From: Reticulascus tulasneorum
Taxonomy: Eukaryota; Ascomycota; Sordariomycetes; Glomerellales; Reticulascaceae
Reading direction: 5' to 3'
Length of the DNA stretch: 64,000 nucleotides
NCBI GenBank assembly: GCA_001557505.1
Contig: LSAX01000001.1
Location: 2,666,001-2,730,000, forward strand
Position numbers and translations under genes: made by a program. This document shows positions 10,440-22,400 of the stretch, one piece after another (the stretch's first letter is position 1; each line of letters starts with the position of its first letter). Under the pieces are notes generated by a model that searched no databases, was not told the origin of the DNA, and saw nothing but the letters and a program-made list of their open reading frames with translations.

Positions 10440-11949
10440 TCCTATTTCGAGTTCGGCTGCAGTACCTAGTGCGTGGGATGTATGTGCGTCATGTTCTGGA
10501 GTGGTCATGTTCAAGACGTATTCAAAGAAAGGCAGTGTCAGATATGGGTGACAGAAGGGAGGCTATAAAGACAACCTCGGAGCAGGCCTAACGCATGGAA
10601 AGTTACGACAACAAGTCATAAACTTCAAGTTAATGAGAGAGACAGAGAAAAGGGGAGCAGAGAGATTGCAAACCCGACAGTCCCGTCAATAAAACTGCCT
10701 GCGTCTCTACGGTTGGTAAGCATCGGTTGGTGCTCTTTCCAATAACCTATGCTCCTGCAGTCTTCCATCGCCCATTCTACTCGGCACTTCGCAGACTGCG
10801 CATAGTAGCTGGACGCGCGGAGGATGTATAGGTAGTGTTATAATTGCTGACTTTGTTAGTTGCAGTTTCCGAAAAGGGTATCTCCCAACGGGGGCGAGAG
10901 ATCGAAGCGACCCATCTCAGGAGCGATTCTCAGACGTGCTTCCTTCGGAGGAGAAGGGTCCATTCCCCTTAGCTTCTCATTGGAGGGGCAATATTTGGTA
11001 AGGTGTGATTGCAAGCCGGAAGTCGGTGAGTACGAGTGTCTGTCTCCGACCTACGGGAAGTGGTTGTTGAGGATTATCAACCAACAGGTCAACGAGTTTC
11101 GTGGCGCAATTTCACACTGGGAACTTTGGAAACGAGGGTCTGTGGACAGCCTAATAACATGTAAGTGCGTTCCGAGAATACCGGCAACAAGTGATGAATA
11201 AGAGAAATTGTGTCACCGTGGCCATCTGACCTTCCGGTATGGGCAGGGGCATCCTGCACCGCCTCTGAATCGCGACTCAGAATCGATACTGTGCCGATGC
11301 GAGGGGTGAGGTGATTCAGTTGATCACTTGCAGCCGCTCGGAGTGCGAATATCTTCTTGCCCTACTGTACCTAGGTAAGGTAGGTCCAGGCCGAAGAGTG
11401 AGAGGGACGACATCGGCTGCTCCTTCTTCTTTTCTGGCAGCCAGTAAAAATATTGAATGCCACTTCCAGTTCCATTTCTGGGTTCCTTCCTTTGATTTCT
11501 TTGGCAGAAGGGGATTGAGAGATACACTTGCAAAAGAGGCACACCCTGCACTTGCCGAACTACCTACCTACCTAACTCCTACCTATTCAACCAAATATCA
11601 ACCAAGTTCTGTTGATTTCCTCTCTCAGAACCTTCCCCTTCCCTCAAATCTTATACTTTTGATTCCTGCTTTGGGTCCTTCAGACCAAGTTCTTCCTCCT
11701 AGGGTCCTCTGCAGTTGTTGGAGCTGTGCAGCCACTACTAGAAGAAAGCAGCACCAGGGTACCTCAAGCTTTTTTTTTGTCTTTGGCCTCAGAAGCTTGA
11801 AAGGAACTTAACTTCGTCTCACCGTTAGCTGCTAAGGCATCATTGTCTCGTCCCCAAACACATACTTGGCCGGAGAGGCACGGCTTTTGCGCCTCAAATA
11901 CACTTCTCTTTGGCTCACTTAACTATAGTTTGCCGCTCCTTGTTCCGCC
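10440..11949. promoter_or_regulatory. Divergent promoter region, MFS transporter / aminomutase
   Basis: 1.5 kb between divergent starts. It contains the 10-bp palindrome TACCTAGGTA at 11368-11377, CTACCTACCTAACTCCTACC-like repeats near 11561-11580, and a pyrimidine-rich stretch from about 11590 to the aminomutase ATG, as usual for fungal leaders. Two open frames (10860-11201 and 11311-11811) have no recognisable product. Confidence 0.45.
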
Positions 11950-13684
11950 ATGGCGACGATGAGAATCACATTCCTGAGGCCTCTTACCAATAGATTTGGT
12001 AGGCTCGTTAGTGCTCCACCGAGCATTCGACGAGTTGCAACCTTTCCAGGGCTTCGAACGGCTCAAGCTGAGGCGGCTGAGGCGCTAACCATCGCTCCTC
12101 ACCTTGAAGACACTGCTCAGGCCTGCCCCGCGCCAATGCCAGTCACCCCCAAGCTCGATGAGTTCTGGCGCAAGATCCCCATCTGGCAAGACGTGCCAAC
12201 ATCGGATTTCATGAGCTACCGCTGGAGCGTGCGTTGACAAATTTTCTTGCCGTCCCCGCCATTTCCGTGATGCAGAGTCGTACTGATAGAGACCAAATCC
12301 AGATCGCCAACTTGGTGCAAGGAAAACCCAAACTCCACAAATTCCTCAATGCCGTTCTGCCGGAACATGTTGCAGTCGACGCCTCGGGGGCGAAGACCCA
12401 AACACGTCAGGAGCTGATTGACGATATCTTGGGTGGGATCTCTGCAGCCACCATGGCTATCCGCATGACGTGAGATCCTTCCTTCTATTCGAAAGGAACT
12501 TCGGACAAAGCTGAACAGTCATAGACCATATATCTTGAGCCGAATTGATTGGGCCAATCCTCGGAACGATCCAATATTTCGGCAATTCATTCCAACCAAG
12601 TCTGGCTTGCTGCCTGACCATCCCAAGCTAACTCTGGACTCATTGCACGAGACAGCTGATTCCCCTGTCAGCGGCCTTGTTCATAGATATCCAGACAAGG
12701 CTCTGTTTCTCCGTGAGTCCGCAAATTAACTGCTCACTTGAGCTCCTGTGAGAGCCTGTGCTAAGCAACCAGCAGCAACCTCTGTCTGCCCAACGTACTG
12801 CATGTTCTGCACTCGCTCATATGCTGTTGGTGCCGATACCGAATCCGTGACCAAGGCATCACTGAAACCTACCCGGAAACGTTGGGAACAAGCTTTCGAA
12901 TACATTGAGAGCCAACCAGGACTCCACGACATTGTCGTCTCCGGAGGTGACTCATACTATTTGCAACCAGAGCATATTGACATGATCGGCGAGCGATTGA
13001 TCTCCATGCCAAACATTCGACGGTTCCGGTTTGCATCCAAGGGACTTGCCGTGAGCCCTAACCGTGTGCTAGACGTTTCTGACCCTTGGGTTGATGCGCT
13101 CATTAGCATCTCCACCAAGGCCAAGAAAGCTGGAAAGGCCATGGCCCTTCACACCCATTTCAATCACCCTAATGAGATCTCTTGGATTACTAAGATGGCC
13201 AGCCAGAAACTCTTCGAATCTGGGGTTATGGTGCGGAATCAAACTGTTCTACTTCGGGGTGTCAATGACGATGTTCCCACCATGACGTCTCTGATTCGGG
13301 CCCTTGCTGACAATAACATATACCCGGTATGGCCACTACTCCCAAGACTTCTTGTATATCCTCACGAATTGACCTGAGCCGCAGTACTATGTTTACCAGT
13401 GTGACATGGTCGAGAAGGTGGAGCACTTGCGGACCCCACTACAGACTATCCTGGACTTGGAGTCTCAAATCAGAGGCTCCATTGCTGGATTCATGATGCC
13501 TCAATTCGTCGTGGATCTCCCCGGAGGAGGTGGCAAGCGCCTCGCCTGCTCCTATAGATCGTATGACCGCAAGACAGGCATCTCGACTTATGTCGCACCA
13601 GCAGTCACCGGTCGGGGCAAGGAGAAGAGGGTCTACGAGTACCATGACCCGATTGATTCGATTGGCAAAGTAATCGGCTCTTGA
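11950..13684 (+). CDS. Lysine 2,3-aminomutase-type radical SAM/PLP enzyme
   Basis: Predicted to move the alpha-amino group of lysine (or a related amino acid) to the beta carbon, using a [4Fe-4S] cluster, S-adenosylmethionine and pyridoxal phosphate. Model: join(11950..12228, 12303..12469, 12525..12712, 12776..13326, 13385..13684), 494 aa; four introns of 74, 55, 63 and 58 bp. The radical SAM motif is Cys216-x3-Cys220-x2-Cys223 (CPTYCMFC). The PLP lysine is Lys446 in PGGGGK. The first ~45 residues are rich in Arg and hydroxylated residues without acidic ones, suggesting mitochondrial import, where Fe-S enzymes mature. Bacterial KamA enzymes are ~415-475 aa, so the extra length is the leader. 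Substrate specificity is not provable from sequence. The fungal family is thought to be of bacterial origin. Confidence 0.92.
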
Positions 13685-16417
13685 AAGGGTATGTTGGTGG
13701 CAGCATCGGAGGATGGCTTGAAAGGCTGGTATCTGCACTGTGAAGGAACGGGTATGGGATGGCCAAGTTGGGCCGAATATCTCGATCGCTTTCTACCCAT
13801 TCACCTTGTCCCATCTCGCGACGGCAGTTCACATAGCAATACCAAAATCGCTGTCCTATAATTGGTAGATGTAAACAGAATCCGTGACCTGATTAAGCTT
13901 CATAGGTTGGAATCTCCAGATTCTCGCTGTCGGCCCAGCCGGGGATTGCGAAATGCTTGGATCTTTGGTACTTTTGACGTTGGCTCACCCTTGACATGGC
14001 TGTCGTGATTGGTGGGTGGTTCCGTCTGATTATGTAACGGGAAATCCTCTGATTTACCACGCCACGATCATAAATCTCTAGAAGCGAGGCTGCCATAGCT
14101 TGATACACTAGTAATAAAGCGAGCCACCCCGGGTATTCTAGACTTGCCTCAAGCGTTGAGACCACTCTATTCGAACTCGTTGCTTTGTTACTAATGAGTT
14201 CTGCTATTTGGTAAGAATATAATATTGATCTGGCAACATGAGGCCTTGCAGAAGCTCGGGCCGGTGTTCATGGGAACTCGGGTCGGCAAAGTGCACTGTG
14301 TGTTGGAAGACCTGGTGTTTGAGCTGCCGGTTTTAGACGTTTGTTGCAGCCGGCCGACTTGACCTGTTGGTCAGTCTGGCGGGCGTTGGGGTCTTGCATA
14401 TGCTGTTGGACGATGCAGCCCTCTGATATATCTCTTCTTGCCCAATCATAACAATCATGACTGGCAGGTGATTTCAGTCGAGAGAACTTGGCACTTGTTG
14501 GTTTGTTGTCCATGATAATAGACATGTGGAACATGGTTTGAACACGTTATGTTTGGTCGCAAACAGCTCGCAACTCTTGACCCTTCGAGAAAGTGATCGA
14601 TAAGGATGGCATCTATTTCTCGGCCGCACCATTCTCGGCCGCAGGGTGTCAATGCTTAGCTACTCGGTCAGTGCCTCGAATTATTCGGGTAGGAGGACTA
14701 GAGCAAAGGATGACCCGGGATCACATTAGCGGGATGGAAGGTGCTGCTTCATTCAGGCAGAATGGCTATTTGTAACTTGCAAAAATCATATCTGGCACAC
14801 GGCCGGCTGGCCTGCCGTGATAAGCGTGGCTGGTTCTGTAACAATGAAATGGTCTTCATATGTAAATCAGATATGCGAAATAGGATCTGCGTGCCTTGCT
14901 CTCTCTCTTGCGGTGCGATCGAGGGAGATAGCAGATATGGATGATCAGAAGCAGGGCAGTCGGCTTTCTTGCATCCTTCGTTGCCCTTTAGCCGCTGCAA
15001 GCTAAGTAGATCCGCATCGGCAACGCATCTGACGGGCCAGTTTGCTAGGAGCTGATCTGATAATGCGAGGTCATTAAAATGTACACGTAGAATACAAAGC
15101 CATACTTGTCGAGAACCTTGCTTTGGCTTACTGTTCTGCCTCACTGATAAGCCACGCGAGAGTTAAGAGAGCTTCGAGGAGAGGCGCGAGCGCCAACCGT
15201 GCCATCGCCAATCAGCCTGCGGTGAAGTTGAAGGAGGTTGGGAGGATTCCATGCGGCTAAAGACGAGTTGACCCGATGGTGGATTGAGCTGCATGCCGAC
15301 TTGTCGAGCGAGACTACGAGGCTAAAATATCTTCCAAAATATGGAACTTGTTCAGCAAAACTCACCGAGTACGAATGCAGTTGAGAACGCTAACGGCAAC
15401 GATCGACCCAGGGAAACCACTGGCGGCACAATTCAATGGAACTGCCCGGGCGGTCTGATCACTGGTAAAGCGGACTTTTCCGGCCGGCCGGAAGATGCTC
15501 TCCTAGCGGGTCGAGGGCGATCAGTGCGGTCATTGGATTTACTTGTCCTAAATGGGACCACGATGCGGCACTTTTCAGAGGGCTTAACAATTGAGTGAGA
15601 TAGACGTCAGACAATAGCCTACTGTATCGCCCCAGGGGAGAGTCTCCAGAGTGCGGCACATCCGTCATGCGAGAGGGATGCTGGTGCGGGAGAAGCAGTG
15701 GCTCCTACATCACGGCCACGCAGCCGCTGCAGCCGCCACGTGTTAAGCACACATTTGGAGGTAGAATCCAGGAGACCGGATTCGGGAGTTCGAAGACACT
15801 CTTCCCAACAATACCAGAAATCGGGGAACAGGGATGCTTTTTGCTAGTTTTTGACAGCTGGTGTTAGTGGCCAAAATGGACCCGCGATAGACAGGACAGG
15901 GCAGACATTGAGGTAGTACTGTTGTAGATCACGGCTGCATTTCCAAATTGAGAAAACAAAGCTGGCTTGCACAATGAACGACTACGTACTACATACTGGC
16001 CTACCTACGTAATGGTGTACAATTACCAGCGATCACCGCCTGTCCAACCCGAAGATGCGAATGGAGCTGGCTCACTTTAAAAAGTTCTCCACTCCCAGCG
16101 GCTGAAACACGATCCCCTGCAGCAGTGTAGGGAGTGGTATAGGGGATTGAGATGAAAACCAAATCGTACCCTGGCACGTGCCTGGAAGGTTGAGTTGAGG
16201 GACGGACTGGGAGTGGATAAAAAATGGAACAAGCCGCTGTTCTCACCTGGGTCGCTTTGATGGGCGGACATGAGAGAAACTCTGCAATTCGTCATGGCTG
16301 AGATGGTGAGGGCTAATACTACGGTAAGTTATTGGGTTCGACCGTTGAAATGAAGTGCCTGGAACGCTACAGCAAAATTATTTGATCCTTATTATAGCAG
16401 CCCTTGTTCTAGTAGTA
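13685..16417. other. 2.7-kb non-coding spacer before the transposon
   Basis: After the aminomutase 3' UTR only short frames remain (for example 13893-14165 on the minus strand), none recognisable. A short direct repeat TTCTCGGCCGCA occurs twice near 14618-14645. No second transposon relic could be identified by eye. Confidence 0.4.
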
Positions 16418-16459
16418 AGTCAATTGGGCCCCCAACCGCCATCCCCACCAACCGACATC
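16418..16459 (+). repeat. Left terminal inverted repeat of the pogo element
   Basis: Pairs with 18207-18248. The core GCCCCCAACCGCCATCCCC is identical; mismatches fall at TGG versus CTA (repeat positions 8-10) and at two positions near the inner end. Confidence 0.95.
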
Positions 16460-16568
16460 CTTTTTCATTTCTTACACCTTCACCGCTACAACTTTTGACT
16501 GCAAATATCTCAACCAATTCTCTCAATATCAAAAAGATAAAGTTATCATTAGATTCTTTGACATTAGA

Positions 16569-18146
16569 ATGACTAAATATAAAGAAGAAGATATCCAATC
16601 GGCCATCGCAGCGGTTAGAAATGGCATGTCAAAGAAGAAGGCTGCCAAAGAGTATAAGATCCCTAGGTCTACACTCCATGATAGATTGACAGGCTCTATC
16701 AGCAGAAAACAACGCGATATTGACCAGCAGCTGCTTTCTGATGAACAAGAGCGTATGCTAGCCCAGTGGGCTATCGTGCAGCACTCGCTAGGGCAGTCAC
16801 CAACACATCGCCAACTGCGACTTGCAGCGACGCGGATCCTTCGTGCCGGCGGCATCAATACCTCGCTTGGGCAGCATTGGACTACCAAATTTACTAGCCG
16901 GCACCCTGATCTGAAGACCCTACAAGGCAAGCGAGTTGAAACCAAGCGCGTAAAGGGTGTCAAACCTGACAAATTGAAGGGTCTCTTTGATGCGTTGCAA
17001 CAACCATTCATCCAGTCAATTCGAGCCCAACACCGGTGGAACTTCGACGAGACTGGGATAATGGAAGGATATGGTATCAATGGCAAGCATATTGGTCCCT
17101 CAACGAGGCCTGACGGCCGGCCGGCTCGTTATGCTGTGGTCAAGGGAGCTCAAAACCGGACTTGGGTTTCAATCATCGAGGCGATCAGCGCAGAAGGCAA
17201 TTCTATCCCCCCAGTCGTGATTTTCACCGGCCAGAACGTCCAATCTCAATGGTTTCCTGATGATCTTGATACCTTCAAGGGCTGGGAGTTTGGGGCTTCA
17301 ACTAACGGGTGGACTTCTGATGATCTTGGTTACGAGTGGTTGTCAAAACACTTCCACCCCCGGACAGACCCTCGCGGTAAAGATTGGCGTCTGATAGTAA
17401 TGGACGGGCACGGCAGTCATGTTACAGATGACTTCATATCGTTCTGTGCCGTTAATCGGATATATCTATGCCTTTTGCCGGCCCATTCGTCGCATGTCAC
17501 CCAGCCACTTGATGTCTCGATCTTTTCTCCTCTCAAGACCGCATATCGCAAGTTTCTCGATGATTTTGGCCATGAAGACTACGGATCAGCTCTTAGTAAG
17601 CGTATATTCCTCTCCTGCTATGCAGAAGCTCGACCGCTTGCTTTTACGCGTCGAAATATCTTGTCAGGTTGGCGTGCAACGGGGCTCTGGCCAGTCAACA
17701 TACAAAAGGTGCTGGACAACCCATTCGTGCTCGAGACTACTTCCAAAATAGCCTCAAACGAAGCAGAAGATAAGGAGAAACCTCCCCAGCTATTGGTAAC
17801 CCCAAAAGCAGGCGTTGAATTGCGTGGTCACATCGATAAGTTGCGTACAAAAGAGGGCTTGCAAAACCAGGCACAACGGTTGGTTTTACGTCAAGCCGCC
17901 AAGGCTATTGACATCAAAAACGCCGAGATTGCTGATCTACAGTTTGAGAAGAGGCGTCTCGAGCTTAAATTGGAAGATATAAAGCCAAAGAAACGTCGGA
18001 AAGTTGCTCCAAGCCTCGGTAGTCGGTTTGTGATGATTGCACAAGTCAAGGCAGTTCAACAGCTTGCAGAGGTTACCGGAGTAAATAGAAATCCTAGGAC
18101 GCAATCAGATATGCCTGATCTCCATGATACCTTCATTAATAACTAG
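16569..18146 (+). CDS. Fot1/pogo transposase
   Basis: 525-residue DDE transposase that would excise and insert the surrounding element at TA sites. Residues ~1-45 form a Psq/HTH DNA-binding domain (EEDIQSAIAAVRNGMSKKKAAKEYKIPRSTL, read here in two halves). Residues ~50-125 are a CENP-B-type second HTH. The DDE_1 core has Asp160 (WNFDETGI), Asp279 (IVMDGHGSH) and Asp315 (TQPLDVSIF), a DD35D pattern with every catalytic acid present. The C-terminus is lysine-rich and coiled (KPKKRRKVAP), likely a nuclear signal. The frame has no stop or frameshift, so the protein could be functional. The ATG lies 151 bp inside the left end. Confidence 0.95.
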   Translation: MTKYKEEDIQSAIAAVRNGMSKKKAAKEYKIPRSTLHDRLTGSISRKQRDIDQQLLSDEQERMLAQWAIVQHSLGQSPTHRQLRLAATRILRAGGINTSLGQHWTTKFTSRHPDLKTLQGKRVETKRVKGVKPDKLKGLFDALQQPFIQSIRAQHRWNFDETGIMEGYGINGKHIGPSTRPDGRPARYAVVKGAQNRTWVSIIEAISAEGNSIPPVVIFTGQNVQSQWFPDDLDTFKGWEFGASTNGWTSDDLGYEWLSKHFHPRTDPRGKDWRLIVMDGHGSHVTDDFISFCAVNRIYLCLLPAHSSHVTQPLDVSIFSPLKTAYRKFLDDFGHEDYGSALSKRIFLSCYAEARPLAFTRRNILSGWRATGLWPVNIQKVLDNPFVLETTSKIASNEAEDKEKPPQLLVTPKAGVELRGHIDKLRTKEGLQNQAQRLVLRQAAKAIDIKNAEIADLQFEKRRLELKLEDIKPKKRRKVAPSLGSRFVMIAQVKAVQQLAEVTGVNRNPRTQSDMPDLHDTFINN

Positions 18147-18206
18147 ATAAAATAGCTAGGGCGTTGAGAATTGGACCTGTTTTGAAGTATCTACTATTGG
18201 AATCAA

Positions 18207-18248
18207 GGTGCCGGTTGGTGGGGATGGCGGTTGGGGGCTAGATTGACT
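18207..18248 (-). repeat. Right terminal inverted repeat of the pogo element
   Basis: Reverse complement of the left repeat at 16418-16459 with about five mismatches, ending next to the TA duplication. Confidence 0.95.
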
Positions 18249-18250
18249 TA

Positions 18251-19464
18251 TCCTACTTGCTAACTTCGTGGTTGGCACGCAGTATTTACATACATACGTG
18301 CGTAATAGGGCCGCAAAACAGCTTCCCAGCTCCCCACGCCGCGCGCCTCCCTTCCAGGGGCAGCCCTGCGTATGGGAGCTGAGAAACCCAAGACATCGAG
18401 AATCACCGTTGCAATGAGATGTCTTCCGTGATTCCATCACCCCCATTGTATTGCAGTGATCAGCAGCATAAAGAGGAGAGTCATGCAAGTGTTGGCACGC
18501 CACGAATTTTCTTATCCCACTTTTTCTGTGTGCTGGACACCGGATGCCAGCCGCCGATTGGAGGTCGTACCGCTTCTGCACTGGGATATCTGGACGAGAA
18601 TCGAGATGGACCAATCCATGGATGTCAGAACTTTAACGGCTGGCGGCTTGTTGACGTGGATTGAACCTCGCCTGCTAAGCTACCGACGAGGCTTGCCACA
18701 GATTATGTAGGGACGAAGCACATAAGCCGTAAGCCGCCGCGTTGCAGGTTTTGCTGAAGCACGAAAACGTTCTCCAGCAGCACTAGCTTCATAGTGGTCT
18801 GTCCGAAGTAAATTGCGGCCTGCATTCCGCGCGAATCTGTTGAGATCCCGGGGGGTGTGATTCAGGAACAGCCTCTGATCAATGCTCCCTATCTATCTCG
18901 CTCTCTCCACAACTGCCATCGTGTCTCCAGGGGACAGGATTAGAAAGACGGGCCCTGGGCCGTCCAATAGTCCCCCGAATTAATTCCCCAATTAAGAACA
19001 AGCCCCCTTAGCGTAGTGGAGGGAACGGCACTGGAAAGATGGTGTGGACGCCCCTTCACCATATTCTCAGCACACCACACTACCCCCATGCTCTTTGTCT
19101 GCTTTGCATTTTGCAGCCCCTGGAGCCCGTTGCTGCATTGGGACACGGAAATGGAGATTCATGGCAGAGCGTGTAGCCTCCAGGATAAGTGTTCTGTAGA
19201 ACGATGATCCAATTGATATATAAGCATCCGGAGGAGCAGTGCTAGAAGAGAACCTCCACTCGGACGAGGGAAGATGTGCTCGTCAAACTGCCTCCTCGGG
19301 CCAGCAAGGGTTTTCTTTACAATCCTGCCGAGTACCATTCAACGGGGCGTTGGCAACTTGTGATTGATATTATCTCGTGTTTGGGAATCCCAGGCCCCAT
19401 AGCTCCCCAGGGCCCTGCCTACCATTGCAACACCCCAGCCCCTGCGGTGGCCAATCCCTTCGCA
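18251..19464. promoter_or_regulatory. Spacer and promoter upstream of the unknown low-complexity gene
   Basis: 1.2 kb without a recognisable gene. A good TATA box (TATATAAG) at 19217-19224 lies ~250 bp before the proposed ATG at 19465 and points to a plus-strand transcript starting near 19250. Confidence 0.5.
19217..19224 (+). promoter_or_regulatory. TATA box TATATAAG
   Basis: Perfect TATA element in the correct orientation and distance for the gene at 19465-22884. Confidence 0.5.
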
Positions 19465-22400
19465 ATGCCGAGTGCGGTTCTGGCTGATGGCAGCAGAGCC
19501 TACTGGACGCTGTACCCATCACCGCCACCGTCACCTGGTCTTTCATCAAGAGCATCCGATGAACCGTTGTCCAGACCCTGGACCCCTCCGAGTCCCCTGC
19601 TGTCGCCCAGCGACAGTGGAAGTGGTGGTGGCAGTCCCTGGGCAACCTTTCAAGACGAATTGATAAGCTTTCTCGATACCGAGAGCAGTATCCTTCATCT
19701 TTCCGTCGGTCCTACCTTCTTCTACTCTTCTCGAACCAGCTTTGCATCGACGTGCTCCGATCTCAGCCTTTCGACCATGACGATGGCGAACGGGGCGGGA
19801 GCAATCAACGCCAGCGCGCGCTACGGCTACAGTGGGCTCATAAAGCACGAGTCCCGATTACACGCCAAACCACAACACGAGCAGCGGCCACAGTCATCGA
19901 AGAGCCACCGCGCCAACCGGACGAGGACCAGCGATACCAGAGACGAGAAACCTCGCGAGGACTCCAATTCGACCGAGACGGGGGACAGGAAGCAGAAGAA
20001 GGATAGCAGGGACGTACGAATACCAATACCACCAAGAGCCGTGCAAGCTCCGGTCCGAAATGCCCATCTCACTCGGCAAGAATTCGAGGCCCTCCCTCCA
20101 GCAATCCAGCGAAAAGTAAGTTTCCATCAGAAATCTTTCAATTGCTTCCACCCCCGAGTTCGACGTTCCCCCCCAAGCATTTGCCAGACCACGATCGCTC
20201 CCAAGAAAAGCCGCCGAAGTTTCGAACATGTCTCTCGTCCTGTCTCTCTCTCTCTCCCCGTCTCTATACCTCCACTCTCCACACGTTGTTAGTGGTGCCC
20301 TTTTTTTTCCTTTTTGTGCCTCTCCCTGGCCCGATTGGGAAAGTTTTCTGCAGAGAGTGCAAAGCCCCCCCAAATGGCGCCGGCGACAATTAGGCGCCGC
20401 ACTATGATTCGGCAGGCAAAGATGATTTGGCCAGATTTTATTTTATTTTAAATCGTCCTGCACACATGCCACGCTTGTCTTCCCATCTATCACTCTCGAA
20501 AAGGAGCTATGTATATTCGCGCAAAAGTCGGGAACCGCAAGTTGATGCGGGAAACAAGTACACTCCCATATATACGTGCAGACAGGCACACACACACACA
20601 CACATAGTACCGCGACGATGGTGAGCTGAGCGAGCCAGTAGCAAGCTATAGCTTCCATTTAGCTCGTTGAACCTAGCCAGTCTGGGAGGCGCTGCATGAC
20701 AGAAGGGGGAATTAGTGTGGAACATTGGACAGAGGAGGCGACAGGGGATTTTGGAGACATGTCCCAATCTGTCAGCTCCTGGCCCCATTCGTTTATTACA
20801 ACGACCCTCACAGATGCCATTTGTCCTGGCTGTCGTATCTGTCTGTCTGCGGCGAGCGGTGAAAGCGAACCAAGTCCGCGTCCGCCGCAATTGCCAAGGG
20901 CTTGCTGGAGAAAAGATAACCTATAATATGCAGGTGGTGTCGGGAGGGGGGGCGAGGACACCCTCGAGCTAACTACCTATCTTATTATCCCATGGATGAT
21001 GGGCTGGTGTGGTTGGAGAATGTCGTTGATGTCTCTGCATTGACTGCATTGCATATGTTAGGTTAGGTCGGGGCTTCTTCTCAATCACTCTGACATCCTG
21101 GGCGACTCCGCATACATGCTGCGCACCAGCCAACATGCACCAGCGCGCGCGAGGCCCGGCACCAGCACCAGCACCAGCACCGGCACCACCAGCAGCCTAC
21201 TAGCACCAAACCACTTTGACATGCAGGTCCCGCACCTAGCATTTCTCTTGCCCCTACTACGCTGGTTCCTGCATTAAGACATAGCCCACGCCCATTCCAT
21301 TCCTCAACCTACCCTAGTTCTTGGTTGTTCCTCTCGATTGTTTATGTTTCATATGCTTGTTTTCTTGTTTTTATTGAATGAAGAAATGTCTTTGGCCTGT
21401 ACTAAAATCCTTCTTCCTTCGCACAGTACTTCTCCACGCTCGAGCGTCTTCGCTTCGCCCAAAACTCCGGCCTGCCCCACGACGGTCCTACTGCCTCCGA
21501 CTTCGATGACCTTTCCACACAGAATTTGAAGAGACGAAGAGCGCAGCAGTCCAGGCTCGCCTCAGATAACATCGGTGATCGGCTTCGAAAACGACCGGAT
21601 CGCCGACCCCGTGGTTTCTCAACCGACTCTACTTTCTACGCAAACCTGCCGGACAAGATCAAGAGAAGGCACCTGACGAGCGAGGAGCAGATAATCGTGG
21701 CAAGGCACCGGAGGCCGACTTTGCTATTGGCCCCCGCGGATGAGGTTGTGCATAATCTTGGGCGCCGAGCATCAAAGACAGTGACCGCCGACGACAACGA
21801 CTTACACAGTCCCACCTCGTCCCTTAGACCACAGACCATGGATTCCCGCCAAAGCCCGCAGAGGAGCCCTGCCCCAAAACATGAGAGGACAGATTCCTTC
21901 TATGACAGTTTCCGGTGGCTAGAAGAAGAGGACGACCTGGACCTTAGGCTCTACGTTGAAGATTATCATGCCAATATCCGAGAAGATGTGCCCGTCTCGC
22001 CAAAGCAACGTAGGCCGTCGTTTCGTCGACACCTGTCCATGTCCAAGATGCCCTTCGGCCGTTCCTCGGTTTCGTCCAGTCGTCCAGGCACTACACAAGC
22101 AAATACACCAACATCGCCAAACCCTTCATCGGGTCCATTTCCTAGCCCTGGTGGGGGACATGGGCGGCGAAAGTCGCGGACCCTGTCTTTGATAACGCCG
22201 AAGCAAAGCATGCAGGAAAATATTGCAGCCATAGACCCTGCAGCCGCCCACTACCAAGACCCGGAGGCTCGATTGAAGCTCCGGGTCTATCTCGCATCGC
22301 CCCAAAAATTCGACGAAGCCATCGAGTTTGGGTTCCCAGCCGCCGAGGTGCCCTCGCCGAAACCAGAGATAGATTTCAGGCTGCCGAAGCGGAGGGACTC

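Larger units (their letters stand above)
16416..18250 (+). mobile_element. Complete Fot1/pogo-type DNA transposon (Tc1-mariner superfamily)
   Basis: The element spans 16418-18248 (1831 bp) and is flanked by TA on both sides (16416-16417 and 18249-18250), the expected target duplication. Both ends carry an imperfect 42-bp inverted repeat beginning AGTCAAT, with about five mismatches. It contains a single intact transposase frame. Length, TA duplication and a DD35D transposase match the Fot1/Pot2 group of fungal elements (~1.9 kb). I see no sign of RIP-like decay. This is the only copy in the window. It sits in a spacer and breaks no visible gene. Confidence 0.95.
20116..21426 (+). other. Candidate 1.3-kb intron with microsatellites
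   Basis: Bounded by a strong GTAAGT donor and a CACAG acceptor preceded by pyrimidines. It contains a CT-rich tract (~20235-20265), a T-run near 20300, a (CA)n repeat at 20587-20603 and a CACCAG-type repeat at ~21140-21195. No recognisable protein is encoded. Confidence 0.6.

Noticed and set aside
13893..14165. 90-codon minus-strand frame after the aminomutase
   Set aside because: No start context, domain or conservation visible.
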